Below, in pieces: positions 33,813-46,808 of a stretch of 64,000 nucleotides of DNA. The stretch is from the NCBI GenBank assembly GCA_003255065.1, contig QAOA01003417.1:84549-148548 (forward strand), in the 5' to 3' direction. Every line of letters starts with the position of its first letter. Position 1 is the first letter of the stretch. The DNA is from Cercis canadensis. Its lineage: Eukaryota; Streptophyta; Magnoliopsida; Fabales; Fabaceae. A model generated the notes under the pieces. That model was not told the DNA's origin and ran no database searches. It saw only the letters and a list, made by a program, of their open reading frames with translations. The translations under genes and the position numbers were made by a program.

Positions 33813-35110
33813 ATAATTCACAAGGTCAACATACCATGGAAACTCACCCCGCAGCCCTAAAAGCTGCTCATTAGAAAATGAATATTGAATGGGAAATGAA
33901 TCAGAGTCTTTCTCTATTCTGCTCAAGTGATCAACAACCACATTTTCTGGTCCACTCCTATCTTGGATCTCAAGGTTAAATTCTTGTAGAATGAGCATCC
34001 ATCTGATTAATCTGGGTTTGGCCTCTGGCTTCTTTAAAAGGAACTTGAGAGCTACATGGTTAGAGAAAATCACATGAGAACAAAGCAAGTAAGATCTAAA
34101 CTTCTCTAAAGCAAAAACAATTGCTAAGAGCTCTTTTTCTATTGTGGTGTAATTTTGGGCATAATCAAGTGTCCTCGAGGTATAATAGATGACATGAAAG
34201 GCTTTGCAAACCCTCTGAGCAAGGACTGCTCCCACTACATACTTGGATGCATCATACATCAATTCAAATGGCAGCGTTTAGTCAGAAGGTTGTATGATGT
34301 GAGTTAAGGTGAGAGCCTTCTTGAGATGATCAAATGCATCTTTGTAGGATTGGTTGAAGACGAAGTTCACATCCTTTTGCAACAAGTTGGACAGCGGAAC
34401 AACAATTTTGCTGAAGTCACAGATGAAGCGCCGATAGAATCCTAAATGGCCAAGAAAAGAACGACACGCATGCGGGATAAGGCAAAAAAGCAATAACATC
34501 AATCTTGGCAGGAACTATCTCTATGCCCTTGCTAAAGACTACATGTCCTAAAACTATACCTTGTTCTACCATGAAATGACATTTTTCAAAATTCAGAACA
34601 AGATTAGTTTCAATGCACCTATGCAGTACTCTAGATAAACTATCCAAGTAGTCATCAAAGGAAGAGCCGTAAACAGTGAAATCATTCATGAATACATTCA
34701 TACAGTTATCTATAAAATCAGAAAAGATACTAACCATGCAACGTTGGAATATACTTGGAGCATTACAGAGATCGAATGGCATCCTCCAATATTCAAAAGT
34801 GTCAAATGGGCATGTAAATGTGATATTTTCCTATCTTCTGGGGCTATGTGTATTTGAAAGTAACCAGTAAACCTGTCTAGAAAATAGTAGTTTGACTTCC
34901 CTGCTAGCCACTCCAACATTTGATTAATGAAGGGAAACAAGTAATGGTCTTTACGGGTGGCTTGATTTAGCCTTCTGTAATTTATACAAATCCTCCAGCT
35001 ATTTTGAACTCGAGTGGGGATGAGCTCATTATGCTGGTTTGCCACCACTGTAACTCCTGATTTCTTTGGGACAACTTGCACTGGACTTACTCATTTGCTG
35101 TTTGAGATTG
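33813..35110 (-). pseudogene. Reverse transcriptase and RNase H of element A
   Basis: From 35110 downward: [20 protein letters not shown] start, [56 protein letters not shown], then the active-site box [12 protein letters not shown] at about 34695. The FMDD box of the family reads FMND, so the polymerase would be inactive. RNase H follows ([55 protein letters not shown]), where the DH pair is NH. Frame breaks occur near 34790, 34500 and 34270. Element C shows the intact arrangement. Confidence 0.85.
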
Positions 35111-36260
35111 GATAGATTATACCAACTTGCAGAAGCTTGGTTACTTCCTTTTTAACCACTTCTAGAATTAGTGGGTTGAGTCTCCTCTACGGCTGCCTTA
35201 CTGACTTAGCATCTTCTTCAAGTAAAATTCTGTGCATGCAAGTGGAAGGGCTAATGCCAGGTATATCTGTAAGTGTCCACCCAATTGCCCTCTTGTGCTA
35301 TCTCAAAATATGCAACATTTTTTCTTCTTGCTTAGGTTGAAGATTTTGGCCTATAATGACTGGAACTGCTCATTCTTCTCTAAAAATGCATATTTCAGAT
35401 GCTCAGGGAAAAGTTTAAGCTCTAGTTTTGGCGGCTACACTATGGAAGGGAGTAATTTCGTGGTTGTTGCATCTACTGCATAAATCTCTACATACTTAGC
35501 ATCAACTACTACTACAGACTGTGACAAAATCATTACTTTCTAAGAATGCAGTAATTTCAGAACAAGAAGAGCAAACATCATCACCAACATAACTACAACA
35601 TATAGAATCATCCAAAAGCAACAACTCAGGAAATTTAGAGGGAAGACTATTGTAAACCTCATCAATCAGCTCATCAAGAATATCAATGCAGTAAAGAGAA
35701 TGGTCTTCCATGGGGTATTTCATGCCATCAAGGATATTAAACTGTACTATACTATTACCGAACTCCATGGAAAGGGTTCCTGCATGCACATCTATCTTGG
35801 TTCTAACGGTCTTGAGGAAAGGTCTCCCAAGAATGATTGGAGTTCTTTTACTTGTTGACTCTCCTTTTATGTCTAGGATGTAGAAGTCTGCAGGGAATAT
35901 CAATTCATTAACTCGAACTAGCACATCTTTAATTAGTCTGGCAGGGTAGGTATTACTTCTATTGACTAGTTGAATTACTACTCCTGTTGGTTGCAATGGT
36001 CTGAGTCCAAGTGACTGGAAAACTTACTTTGACATGACATTAATAGAAGCTCCAAGGTCTAGCATAGCATCCTCAAATTTGTAGTTTTCAATAACACAGG
36101 GTATAGTAAAAGTCCCAGGATCCTGACACTTCTAAGGCATAGGTTGAATGAGGGCAGAAATATTTTGGCCCATACTGACTCATTCATTGCCCTTTAGCTT
36201 CCTCTTATGAGTACACAGCTCCTTCAGAAACTTTGCATATTTTGGAATTTGCTTGATTGC
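35111..36260 (-). pseudogene. Protease and protease-RT linker of element A
   Basis: 35996-35502 holds [54 protein letters not shown] and [16 protein letters not shown], all conserved protease-domain blocks of this lineage. The active-site motif around D-LGAS lies at about 36030-36060 in another frame (DLGASI-like). The linker to RT is broken by several stops. Confidence 0.75.
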
Positions 36261-37551
36261 TCTAGTAATTGAATGTTGATTTCAACTTTTCTAAATGTCT
36301 CCATAAGCTCTTTCTCTTTCTCTGCCTCATCCAATTTTCTGGATTTGATGGCTCTCTAAGGGAAAGGTAGAGGCACAAAATGATTATTCTTCTATTGTTG
36401 TGCCATCTCTGGAGTGGGACTATGGCTGGAACTGCTAGGGTTAGCAACTGGTTTATTTGGCACATTCAGTTTACTCTGACTACTGCTAGAATGTGTAGCT
36501 GTAGGGTTTGGAATTGACTTGCCACTCTTAAGCATAATGACACTCACGTTCCCTTTTAGATTGGGAATGGTTTGTGCAGGAAGTTGGCCAGAACCTTGAG
36601 CTTGCAGTTGACTGATTGATTAAGTTAGTTAGCCAATCTGAGTCACCAAATTCTGTATTATGGCTCCAGTGCTCTGCTGGAATTGGAGGTTATTGGTTGC
36701 TAACTGTTTCATGAGCTCTTCCAAGGTAGGTTCAGATTGGCTAGAAGTGGTGGCTTAGTGCTTGATAGGTTGGAACGGTTGTGGTCTATTGGACATTGGG
36801 TTATTCTAGAATCCTGGTGGCCTATGGTATGACTGGTAATGTTGGGAATTATGTTGTTGATGTGGCTGTATGTTACCATACCTCAGGTTTGGATGATCTT
36901 TCCATCCAGGGTTATATGTGCTAAAGAAAGGGTCATGTCTTGGTTGATGGGATTCGTAGTACTGAGATTGAGAGTACTGAGACTTGTTGGGGAAAACATT
37001 AGTTGTTGCTGCTATTTGGTTAGGAATAACAGAAGCATCTTCTTGAAAGGTAGGACAAACATCAGTGGGGTGGGAGGAACAAGCACAGATGCCACAAAGT
37101 CAGATTGGTTGCATGGCTGGTTATTGATGTTGGCCAATTGCCAACTGTCTCATCAAGGAAGTCAACTCATCAAGTTTATGCTCTATTCTCTGTTGGTCAG
37201 CAGGCGACACAAGAACCTCATTTACTCCTCTAGTAGAAGGAACCGTTCGAGCACCAAATTGTTAGGAATTAGTAGTCATGTTAGCAATTAAGCTTCTGGC
37301 AGTAGTTGGAGTTTTATCCATCAATGCACCTCTATTGGAAGCATCAATCATGCTCCTATCCATAGGAAATAAACCCTCATAAAGTACTGAATCAATAACT
37401 GGTCACTGACCTGATGGTAGGGACAGCTTAAGCACAATTTCTTAAACCTCTCCCAATACTCATGCAAAGTCTCTCTTGTCATCTGCCTTATACCACATAT
37501 GTCTTTTCTAACAGCAGCAGTCCTAGATGTAGGGAAAAACTTCTCAAAGAA
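36261..37551 (-). pseudogene. Gag C-terminal part of element A
   Basis: 37551-37348 carries [20 protein letters not shown] and [17 protein letters not shown] from the gag core. At about 37100-37060 the zinc knuckle CGICACSSHPTDVC is intact (CX2CX4HX4C). Further down are a glutamine/asparagine-rich stretch and [13 protein letters not shown] coiled-coil words. Stops are frequent. At 37551 the gag frame is cut by element C and continues at 48220. Confidence 0.8.
37547..37551. repeat. Target site duplication of element C, left copy (AAGAA)
   Basis: AAGAA directly before the TG of the C 5' LTR. The same five bases follow its 3' LTR at 48220-48224. Confidence 0.9.
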
Positions 37552-38970
37552 TGATGAACACACTTTCTATACAATAGTTATCCCTCATATTTAGTCTTTT
37601 AAACCTCTTTTGGGCTGAATTGAGTAGACTTGGACCTCATTTGATGACTTTGGATTCATTTGTGCCTAATTGCAATTTCCAGCAATACTGAGCATTTTAT
37701 GCTGCCTCTGTGTTTCATGTATATCTTGAGTTCTGGATGTCTTAAAATTTCGATTCTTACCTTGTAGGAAAGCTGAGAGAATTTTCTACAACTTTCATTC
37801 AAGGCTCCAAAGCTAATTCGGAAGTCCAGAAGGTCATATGCAGCCTGGAAGCCAGAGAAGATATGCTGTCACAGGATCCTAACCTACATGCAGTGTTTGG
37901 GCCATAACTTGAGCTGTGTATGTTATATGGACTTGAAACTGGTACCATTGGAAAGCTAACAGACAGCGATTCAATTGTTATGAAGACTAGTTCACTAGAT
38001 TTTATATTGTAGATGGTCTTATTTGCTGTCGAAGTTGGCTGATGGTTCCAGAAACCTATTCGCACTTAAATGGGTCTAACTTCCTCATGACAAGTCCAAA
38101 TGAGCCCAAACCAAAGCCCAATTAAAGCTAAGGCCCATGGGAACAAGTGTGCCCTAAGGGAAATTTGGGTGTGCATGTAATTTTGGAGGTCTATATCTTC
38201 AGAAAGGGGCAGCCGAAATTCATATCAAGTCATTTAGATATTTTTGACAGCTTTTGAACTTTTCTTAGTCTTTAAGTTTTCTCTCTAGATATTTTGTAAG
38301 AACTTGCTTCTCTAGTTCATGGAGGGCTAATTCATCAAATCAATCCAGGTTTTGGCTGTTTTGATTATTGGTTTTGAGATTATGTGTTGTTGTTATTCAT
38401 TTAGTTGTTAATTAAGTTCTTTCAATCCTCTGAAATATTCTGTTTGAATTGCTTAATTCGGATTTGGATTTTCATATTCTGTTTGCATGTGATAAAAGAG
38501 GATTGTATGGTTAATTAATGGTTCTAAGTTTGGACGGATTAATTACCTTGGCTGGATTCTGGACTTAGGTTAAACTGGACTTGAATGTTTGCTTAATTCA
38601 TTTAGTCCCCTGTTGAACCGAATTCTGGTTGCTTAACCAGTGGACATCCATAGAACATTGAGAGGCTTCTTGATATGTTTTAAAGGCCAAGAACATGGTT
38701 AATAATTAAATGGATCCTTGGAAATCAAGGATGGACTAAAATCATAATCAGTTAAGACTTGGATTGGTTGTTTTCCCTAAAACTTACCACTTTCAATTAA
38801 TTTCTGTTAAACACTTGAACAAACAAAACTCCCCCTGTTGATATGTTCTTAAAATTGATTCACTAAATAGAATAATCCTTAGGTTCGACTTAGGGCTGCC
38901 TTATGCTACAAGTAGCTTAGGTAACCGACCTTAAACTTTAACTAATTTGAGGAGCCTCGGCAGCTCATCA
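37552..38970 (+). repeat. 5' LTR of element C
   Basis: Begins TGATGAACACACTTTC and ends GCAGCTCATCA. The last 150 bp are recognisably related to the LTR of element B read on the other strand, so B and C belong to one family. Confidence 0.93.
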
Positions 38971-38975
38971 AATTT

Positions 38976-38993
38976 TGGCGCCGTTGCCGGGGA
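38976..38993 (+). promoter_or_regulatory. Primer binding site of element C (tRNA-Asp type)
   Basis: TGGCGCCGTTGCCGGGGA, five bases after the LTR end (spacer aattt). It is the tRNA-Asp primer site commonly seen in Athila elements. Confidence 0.85.
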
Positions 38994-39664
38994 TTGTTCT
39001 ATCTTTGAATCAGTAGTATTAGTAGTAAAACTGACTTTTAACTTCCCCCTAATTCACCCTGCTTGTGTTTGAGTTTTTGTTCTTTTTAGGGTTTTGGCCA
39101 CTTTTTCCATAACTTTTTGGCCAAGTATCCATTCTGTTTGAGGCCAGTGGCCATTGTTTTTCTTGATTTGAAGTGTGCTTAGATGTTTTATATTGTCATT
39201 GAGTGAATTCTGGCCATTTGGACCATTTCCCCTTTGTTTTTCCTTCGGTTTGGCTTGATTTAGTGATTTCTGGTTCTACTGTTCAAAACGAAATTTTTAG
39301 CTCCGATTGACCTGAAACTTACTCAGTTGAAGGAAAAGGGCCTAACTCACAACAGTCACAGCCTTTGGCTGTGAGGTCCACTTTTTTAAGCCAAATTCCA
39401 TCGTTTTGACCACTTTTCCATTTTTTAAAGATTTTTTATTTGATTTTTGAGTTCCATTTTCATCCACCTTTCGTCCTGTGGTGGTAGAAAAATTTTAAAA
39501 AATGTTTAGATACCTTTTCTAGTCCTATTTTGGTGTCTTTTTACCTTTGTTTTGTGTTTTTGGTGTGTTTCGGTTTTAGCTTAATTCTGTCAGTTTTGTG
39601 TGTTTTTCTGTGTTTTTGTGCATTGTGGTGTGTTTAGGCATTTAGCCACTTGTTTGCATGGTGT
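38994..39664 (+). other. 5' leader of element C
   Basis: T-rich, non-coding, 0.67 kb. No ATG in the gag frame precedes 39665 (the upstream in-frame codons back to the previous stop contain none), which supports the start chosen for the polyprotein. Confidence 0.7.
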
Positions 39665-42600
39665 ATGACTAGGTCTTCTCCCTTTGTATTGCTTGAAGTA
39701 GACCCTGAAATAGAGAGAACCTTGCATACCCGTAATAGAGCACATAGGGCTGTTGATAATTTAGATCCTACCATGGCTGAAGCTAGAACTCCTATTGTTA
39801 TTCCTATTGTTGATCCTGTTGTTGATGAAGGTAATAGAGCTGATAATGCTAATAGAGCTGGAAATAATAATAATAATAACATGCAGCCTAGAGACAGAAC
39901 TCTTAAGGAATTGGCCACCCCTGATGTTGCTTACCAACCTTTAGGGATCCAATATCCAGAAATTGATACTGCTTTTGAATTGAAATCTGGATTGATACAC
40001 TTGCTGCCAAAGTTTCATGGTCTTGCAGGTGAAGATCCTCATAAGCATTTGAAGGAATTCCATGTGGTTTGTTCCACCATGAGGCCACAAGGAATTTCTG
40101 AAGAGCAGATCAAGTTAAGAGCATTCCCTTTCTCTCTTGCTGATGCAGCTAAAGACTGGCTCTTTTACTTGTCACAAGGTTCGGTCAGAAATTGGAGTGA
40201 CATGAAGAAGCTGTTTCTGGCCAAGTTCTTCCCTGCATCCAGAACTGCTGCCATTCGAAAAGATATATGTGGCATAAGGCAACTGCCAGGGGAGACATTG
40301 CATGAGTATTGGGAGAGGTTTACCAAGCTGTGTTCAAGCTGCCTCCATCACCAAATAAGTGATCAGCTGTTGATACAATATTTCTATGAAGGCTTGTCAC
40401 CTTCGGATAGAAGTAACATTGATTCTGCTAGTGGAGGAGCATTAGTGGATAAAACACCTGCTGCTGCCAGAGATTTAATTTCCAATATGGCAGAGAATTC
40501 CCAGCAGTTTGGTGTTCGGATGATTCATTCCACCAGGGGAGTCAATGAAGTTGGTGTATCATTTGCTGACCAACAAAGAATGGAGCACAGACTTGATGAA
40601 CTGACCTCCTTGGTCAGGCAATTGGCAGTGGGGCGACAAGTATCCACCCCTCAACCTGCAAGCGTGTGTGGCATTTGTGCTTGTCCATCACATCCTACAG
40701 ACGCATGCCCTACACTGCAAGATGGTGATTCTGGATTTCAGGATCCCTCTGTAGCTGCAGCAGGTGTTTTTCCTGGTCGATCCCCATACCAATCGCAGCA
40801 GCAGCCTAGATATGATCCGTACTCCAACACTTACAACCCTGGTTGGAGGGATCATCCAAATTTCAGATATGGCAATGCTGCAGCACCACAACAGCAGTCC
40901 TCCCAACAACAGCCACAGCAACAGCAGCAGTATAGGCAACCTTGGCAACAACAGAGCCAATTTCAGCCAGCCAGGCAGGGCCAGTTTCAACAAAACAGGC
41001 CACCATTCCAGCAGCAGCCTATGCAGCCAGCCAACCCGTCAACATCCAAACCTGAGCCTTCATTGGAAGATCTGGTGAAGCAGATGGCCACCAGCAACAT
41101 CCAGTTCCAGCAGAGAGCAGAGTCCACCATGCAGAATCTGGAAACACAGATTGGACAATTGGCATCATCAGTTAGCCAGTTGCAGTCCAAGGGTTCTGGC
41201 AAACTCCCTTCACAGACAATTCCCAACCCAAATGGGAGTAATGTGAGTGCTATCACATTGAGGTCTGGCAAATCCTTGCAAGAGCCAGCCGAGCCTCAAC
41301 CTGCCAGTGAGTCCCAACCAGCAGAGCAAGCAGTTCCTGAGCCAATCAACCTTGCACCTGCAAGCAAGCTGCCTGCAGTAGCTCTTCCCTTTCCACAGAG
41401 AGCTACTCTGTCCAAGAAGCAAGATGAGGCAGAGAAAGATAGAGAGCTTCTGGAGACATTCAGGAAGGTGGAAGTTAACATTCCCTTGCTGGATGCTATC
41501 AAGCAAATTCCTAGATATGCCAAATTTCTCAAGGAATTGTGCACCCAGAGGAGGAGGCTGAAGGGCAATGAGCGGATTAGCATGAGTCAGAATGTCTCAG
41601 CCCTTATTCAACCTATGCCTCAGAAGTGCAAGGATCCAGGGACTTTCACAATCCCCTGTGTTATAGGCAATTCCAAGTTCGAGCATGCCATGCTAGATCT
41701 AGGCGCTTCGATCAATGTCATGCCTATGTCTGTTTTCAGTTCCCTCGGGCTTGGACCCTTGAATGCCACAGGAGTTGTGATACAGCTAGCCAACAGGAGC
41801 AGTGCTTATCCAGCTGGGTTGATTGAAGACGTGTTGGTCAGAGTTGATGAGCTGATCTTTCCAACAGATTTCTACATTCTGGAGATGGAAGGACAGTCAC
41901 AATCCAGCAAGGCTCCACTCATTCTGGGCAGACCATTCCTCAAGACTGCGCGGACCAAGATTGATGTGTATGCAGGAACTCTATCCATGGAGTTTGGTGA
42001 ATCTGTTGTGCAGTTCAACATTTTTGATGCTATGAAGCATCCCATGGATGAGCATGCTGTCTTTCACATTGATGTGATTGATGATCTGGTTGAGGATGTT
42101 TACCATCATATGTGTGCTGACGCTGACTTACCAGATTTGGCTGGTTTTGATGATTCTATTCAGTGCCCATCTTGCACTGATTGTGACGGTGATTCTGGCT
42201 GTGCTATTTGTGCTGAGATCTCCACCTTTTTACGTGATGATAACTCTGGTTCCCCAGAGCTGGCAGCAGCTGCTGTTCAGGAGGAGATTCAGTCTGCAGA
42301 GATTGACATACAGCCACCCAGATTTCTGCCCTCTGCAGTGCAGCCACCCAAGCTAGAGCTGAAGCCTCTGCCTAAGCATCTGAAGTATGCGTATTTGGCC
42401 TCTGCAGAGCAGCTTCCAGTAATTGTGGCCAACAATTTACTGCCTGAGCAAGAGGAAAGATTGCTGTGCATTCTGCGAGAGCATCAGCGAGCCATTGGCT
42501 GGACATTAGCAGATATTCCTGGCATTAGTCCATCTACATGCATGCATCGCATATTACTTGAAGATGGCGCTAAACCAGTGCGGCAGCCCCAGAGGCGATT

Positions 42601-45253
42601 AAACCCTCTCATCCTGGATGTAGTAAAGAAGGAGGTGACCAAGCTTCTGCAAGCTGGCATCATTTATCCTATATCTGACAGCACTTGGGTGAGCCCAGTG
42701 CAGGTCGTTCCAAAGAAATCCGGGGTGACAGTGGTGGCCAACCAGAACAACGAGTTGCTGCCTACCCGAGTGCAGAACAGCTGGCGGGTCTGCATTGATT
42801 ACAGGAGGCTGAATCAAGCCACCAGGAAGGATCATTACCCCCTGCCGTTCATCGATCAAATGCTGGAGCGGTTAGCTGGGAAATCCCATTACTGCTTCCT
42901 GGATGGCTACACTGGGTACTTCCAGATTCATATAGCACCAGAGGATCAAGAGAAGACCACTTTTACATGTCCCTTCGGCACGTTTGCTTACCGGCGGATG
43001 CCTTTCGGCCTTTGCAACGCCCCTGGTACTTTCCAGAGGTGCATGGTTAGTATATTCTCTGATTTTTTAGAGGAGTGCATGGAGGTGTTTATGGATGATT
43101 TTACTGTTTATGGTTCTTCTTTTGATGACTGTCTGAGTAGCTTAGCTAGAGTACTACATCGCTGCATTGAGACTAACCTTGTCTTAAATTTTGAAAAATG
43201 CCATTTCATGGTAGAACAAGGTATAGTTTTAGGCCATGTAGTATCTAGAAAAGGGGTTGAGGTAGATCCTGCTAAAATAGATGTCATAACTGCTTTATCT
43301 TACCCCACATGCGTGCGGGAAGTGCGATCATTTCTTGGACATGCAGGTTTCTACCGGCGCTTTATCAGAGACTTCAGCAAGATAGCCATTCCGCTGTCTA
43401 GCCTTCTGCAGAAAGATGTGGAGTTTCTGTTCAACCAGAAGTGCAAGGAAGCTTTCAACCGCCTAAAGCTAGCTCTCACCAGTACCCCTGTCATTCAGCC
43501 ACCTGATTGGACACTCCCATTCGAGCTGATGTGCGACGCTTCGAACTATGCCTTGGGAGCTGTCTTGGCGCAGCGAGTGGCCAAAGTTCCTCATGTGGTT
43601 TACTATGCTTCGAGAACTCTGGATGCTGCTCAAGCGAATTACACCACCACTGAAAAAGAACTTCTATCTATTGTTTTTGCATTAGATAAGTTCAGGTCTT
43701 ATTTGATAGATTCGAAGGTTGTGGTGTTTTCCGATCATACAGCTCTGAAGTATCTCTTGAAGAAACCGGATGCCAAGCCACGACTGATTAGGTGGATGTT
43801 GCTGCTTCAAGAGTTCGATGTGGAGATCCGCGACAAGAGTGGAGCTGAGAACCTGGTTGCTGACCACCTCAGCCGCATAGAGCGAGATCTTGATCTACTG
43901 CCCATTCAGGATTCCTTTCCTGACGAGCAGCTGTTAGGGCTGCATGGTGAGTTTCCATGGTATGCAGACCTTGTTAATTATTTAGCTGCCCATGCTTTGC
44001 CCTCACACCTCACACGTGCCCAATTAGACAAGTTAAAGAGTGAGGCAAAATATTATGTGTGGGATGATCCCTATCTCTGGAAATTCTGTAGTGATCAAAT
44101 TATTAGGAGATGTGTGCCTGATAATGAGTTTCAGTCTGTTCTTAGCTTTTGCCATACTTTTGCATGTGGTGGACATTTTGGTCCTCAACGTACAGCTAGG
44201 AAGGTCTTAGACTCTGGATTGTATTGGGTCACTTTATTTAGGGATGCACATATATTTTGTAAATCTTGTGAACAATGTCAGAGAACCGGGAACATTTCCC
44301 ATAGGCATGAGATGCCCCAGCAGCCTTTGTTATTCTGTGAGATTTTTGATGTCTGGGGTATTGACTTTATGGGTCCTTTTCCTGTTTCTTTTGGTTTTGT
44401 TTACATTTTACTTGCTGTGGATTATGTGTCTAAGTGGGTGGAGGCGAAAGCCACCCGTACTGATGATTCTAAAGTTGTTGTGGATTTTGTTAGATCAAAC
44501 ATTTTCTGCAGATTTGGCATTCCTAGGGCCATCATCAGTGATCAGGGTTCGCATTTCTGCAACCGGACCATGGCGGCTTTAATGAAGAAATATGGCGTCA
44601 TGCATAAGGTTTCCACTCCTTACCACCCTCAGACCAATGGGCAAGCTGAAGTCTCCAACAGGGAAATCAAGCGTATCTTGGAGAAGACTGTCCAACCTAG
44701 TCGGAAGGACTGGAGCTTGCGACTCGAGGACGCTCTGTGGGCATACCGGACTGCTTTCAAGACACCTATTGGGATGTCTCCCTACCGGATCGTTTTTGGC
44801 AAGGCCTGCCACCTTCCAGTGGAGCTTGAGCACAAGGCCTATTGGGCGGTCAAGCAGTGCAACCTTGATCTGAGTCAAGCCGGGTCCCAGAGAAAGCTTC
44901 ACCTCCAAGAGCTTGAGGAGCTTCGTTTGGATGCTTATGAGAGCTCCCGCCTTTACAAAGAAAAGACCAAGCGGTTCCATGATAACATGGTGCTGAGGAA
45001 GGAGTTCTCTGCTGGCCAGAAAGTTCTCTTGTATAACTCTCGCTTAAAGCTCATGCCTGGCAAGCTCCGTTCTCGGTGGCTTGGCCCGTTTATTGTCACC
45101 AAGGTCTTCCCTTATGGTGCAGTGGAGATAGCGAGTGAGTCCACCAGCAAGGCTTTCAAGGTGAACGGGCACCGCCTCAAGCCATTTTATGAGGGCGCTC
45201 AGGAGGACACAGTGGAGGAGGTCCACTTGCACGATGCCATCTACCTCCCCTGA
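39665..45253 (+). CDS. Gag-pol polyprotein of Athila-like element C, intact frame
   Basis: A single frame of 1862 codons starts at [15 protein letters not shown]. The same Met-Thr-Arg start is kept in elements A and B. Domains by residue: retrotransposon gag core about 105-250 ([12 protein letters not shown] at 154); CX2CX4HX4C zinc knuckle at about 336-349 ([14 protein letters not shown]); a Gln-rich linker about 400-465; aspartic protease with [10 protein letters not shown] (Asp678); reverse transcriptase about 985-1170 with FMDD (Asp1144, Asp1145); RNase H from [13 protein letters not shown] (Asp1291); integrase with an HHCC finger (about 1496-1540) and a catalytic triad Asp1567, Asp1626, Glu1662 with the D-x35-E spacing. 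No chromodomain follows, which fits Athila. The protein would form particles, mature by self-cleavage, copy the RNA and integrate the DNA. All catalytic residues checked are present, and gag and pol are fused without a frameshift. Whether it is expressed cannot be told. Confidence 0.95.
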   Translation: MTRSSPFVLLEVDPEIERTLHTRNRAHRAVDNLDPTMAEARTPIVIPIVDPVVDEGNRADNANRAGNNNNNNMQPRDRTLKELATPDVAYQPLGIQYPEIDTAFELKSGLIHLLPKFHGLAGEDPHKHLKEFHVVCSTMRPQGISEEQIKLRAFPFSLADAAKDWLFYLSQGSVRNWSDMKKLFLAKFFPASRTAAIRKDICGIRQLPGETLHEYWERFTKLCSSCLHHQISDQLLIQYFYEGLSPSDRSNIDSASGGALVDKTPAAARDLISNMAENSQQFGVRMIHSTRGVNEVGVSFADQQRMEHRLDELTSLVRQLAVGRQVSTPQPASVCGICACPSHPTDACPTLQDGDSGFQDPSVAAAGVFPGRSPYQSQQQPRYDPYSNTYNPGWRDHPNFRYGNAAAPQQQSSQQQPQQQQQYRQPWQQQSQFQPARQGQFQQNRPPFQQQPMQPANPSTSKPEPSLEDLVKQMATSNIQFQQRAESTMQNLETQIGQLASSVSQLQSKGSGKLPSQTIPNPNGSNVSAITLRSGKSLQEPAEPQPASESQPAEQAVPEPINLAPASKLPAVALPFPQRATLSKKQDEAEKDRELLETFRKVEVNIPLLDAIKQIPRYAKFLKELCTQRRRLKGNERISMSQNVSALIQPMPQKCKDPGTFTIPCVIGNSKFEHAMLDLGASINVMPMSVFSSLGLGPLNATGVVIQLANRSSAYPAGLIEDVLVRVDELIFPTDFYILEMEGQSQSSKAPLILGRPFLKTARTKIDVYAGTLSMEFGESVVQFNIFDAMKHPMDEHAVFHIDVIDDLVEDVYHHMCADADLPDLAGFDDSIQCPSCTDCDGDSGCAICAEISTFLRDDNSGSPELAAAAVQEEIQSAEIDIQPPRFLPSAVQPPKLELKPLPKHLKYAYLASAEQLPVIVANNLLPEQEERLLCILREHQRAIGWTLADIPGISPSTCMHRILLEDGAKPVRQPQRRLNPLILDVVKKEVTKLLQAGIIYPISDSTWVSPVQVVPKKSGVTVVANQNNELLPTRVQNSWRVCIDYRRLNQATRKDHYPLPFIDQMLERLAGKSHYCFLDGYTGYFQIHIAPEDQEKTTFTCPFGTFAYRRMPFGLCNAPGTFQRCMVSIFSDFLEECMEVFMDDFTVYGSSFDDCLSSLARVLHRCIETNLVLNFEKCHFMVEQGIVLGHVVSRKGVEVDPAKIDVITALSYPTCVREVRSFLGHAGFYRRFIRDFSKIAIPLSSLLQKDVEFLFNQKCKEAFNRLKLALTSTPVIQPPDWTLPFELMCDASNYALGAVLAQRVAKVPHVVYYASRTLDAAQANYTTTEKELLSIVFALDKFRSYLIDSKVVVFSDHTALKYLLKKPDAKPRLIRWMLLLQEFDVEIRDKSGAENLVADHLSRIERDLDLLPIQDSFPDEQLLGLHGEFPWYADLVNYLAAHALPSHLTRAQLDKLKSEAKYYVWDDPYLWKFCSDQIIRRCVPDNEFQSVLSFCHTFACGGHFGPQRTARKVLDSGLYWVTLFRDAHIFCKSCEQCQRTGNISHRHEMPQQPLLFCEIFDVWGIDFMGPFPVSFGFVYILLAVDYVSKWVEAKATRTDDSKVVVDFVRSNIFCRFGIPRAIISDQGSHFCNRTMAALMKKYGVMHKVSTPYHPQTNGQAEVSNREIKRILEKTVQPSRKDWSLRLEDALWAYRTAFKTPIGMSPYRIVFGKACHLPVELEHKAYWAVKQCNLDLSQAGSQRKLHLQELEELRLDAYESSRLYKEKTKRFHDNMVLRKEFSAGQKVLLYNSRLKLMPGKLRSRWLGPFIVTKVFPYGAVEIASESTSKAFKVNGHRLKPFYEGAQEDTVEEVHLHDAIYLP

Positions 45254-46808
45254 TAAGGATGTTTCTTCTCTCTCTTTTACTTTACTTGTCCTTATGTGAC
45301 TGCTTGTTATTACTTGTCATCTGTTAATACTTTTTGAAGTTTTTACATTGAGGACAATGTAAAATTTAAGTGTGGGGGAGGGATTTCTGTATATAGTTTA
45401 GTTGCTTTATTGTTTTCTGTTTAGTTGATTAGGTGTTTTCTGTGTAGTTGATTAGGTTAGTTGATTAGTTTAGTTGATTAGTTTACTATTTCTGTAAATT
45501 TGTTGTTTTCTGTTTTAATTTTTTCTGTTTGTTGTTCTTGCTGTTTTTTCTGTTTTTGTTGTCATTTTTCTGTTTTAATTACCCTCCAATGATGTTATAG
45601 AATTTGTAAAGTTGTAAGTTTAAAGTAATTACATTTCAAGGTTCATAGCATGATTGAATAACTTGTTTTCCATCCTTAATTTCACATGCTTGGTTTTAGA
45701 TGTTGGATTGATGATTAAGTTTGATAGATACATGCCTTGTGAGTTTTGAGCCTTTTGATGAATGGATTTGGCATTTGTGCCATTCTTTTTCCTTCTTGTG
45801 TGATTTCACTCATGGAATTTGTTAACTCTAGAACTTGCTTGATTCTTTTTGAGGCTACATTTTCATTTGCATACATGAACATGATTGAGGCATTCTTTCT
45901 TGATTTAGCCACTTTGCCAAATAGCCAACCTTGTATTATTTCCCTTTGATTACCCCTATTGAGCCTATTTGCCTATCTTTGATATTAGCTCATTATATGC
46001 CTATGTACAAAATACCATGTTGTTACCTTACCTTAGGGAATGGGAGAGCATTGGTTCATTGTCTTAGAGGAGCTCTTATGCTTGTGGGTAATTAATAGTA
46101 CAAGTGTGGAGGTTGTGAATCCTAATGTGCAAAGTATTATGTGAAAGAAAGAAAGAAAGAAAAAAAAAACCAATTGGTTCTGAAAAAAAAAAAAAATCAG
46201 AATTGTGAAAAAGGAAAAGAAAAGGAAAAGGAATATGTGCACAGAAGGAGAATATGCTTTACACACTTGGAATTTAATGCTTGTCATTTGAGTTCCTCTC
46301 CAATGTTCTCTTATTCTCTTTGAGTTTTACCTTGTGATATCCATTTTGATTCATTCCTTTACCTTTACCTTGGCCTTATTACAACCTTAAATAAAGTCCT
46401 CTTGATTTGTGTGTGCATTTGTTTGAGTAGTGGAGAAGTAGAAGATAAGCAAGCTTATGGTAGTGCATCTCTTCATGAGTTTGATTGAGTGAAGTACCTA
46501 ATTTCTAAACACTTGAGGGATTGAGAGTATATCTTGTGAGGATCTATCATTCTTGACTTATGCTTTCCAATTGAAGTTACCTTGTTTGTTGATTTTGGAT
46601 GAGAAGAAATTTTATTTCATGAATGCTGTGACTTCCTTGAATTTTTAATTGCTCATCTTACTTGTGGTATGAACTTCTACATATCTTAAATATTATTGGG
46701 AGGTAATCCTTTAGTTTTTAAATTTGCTTTTGTCTCCTTGTTCTTTCTTTTCTTAGTTTTGGAATTCTAGGTTGCCTGAGACGTGCAAAAGCTAAGTGTG
46801 GGGGAATT
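45254..46808 (+). other. 3' region of element C with two polypurine-type tracts
   Basis: There is no env-like frame in 1.55 kb. A first tract, aagtgtgggggaggga, lies about 115 bp after the stop (45371-45386). The second, agtgtgggggaatt (46795-46808), abuts the 3' LTR and is the functional type. Between them are repeated tagttgattag words (45420-45485) and a GAAA-rich tract (46141-46195). Confidence 0.75.

Noticed and set aside
39650..39664. Alternative start of the element C polyprotein at 39650
   Set aside because: The codon at 39650 is TTG. The first in-frame ATG is 39665, and the Met-Thr-Arg start is shared with elements A and B.
46033..46323. Overlapping plus- and minus-strand frames rich in Lys/Phe
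   Set aside because: Low-complexity GAAA tract in the 3' region of element C.
45254..46808. env-like third frame in element C, as in some Athila elements
   Set aside because: No frame longer than about 70 codons and no membrane or signal features; the region is non-coding.
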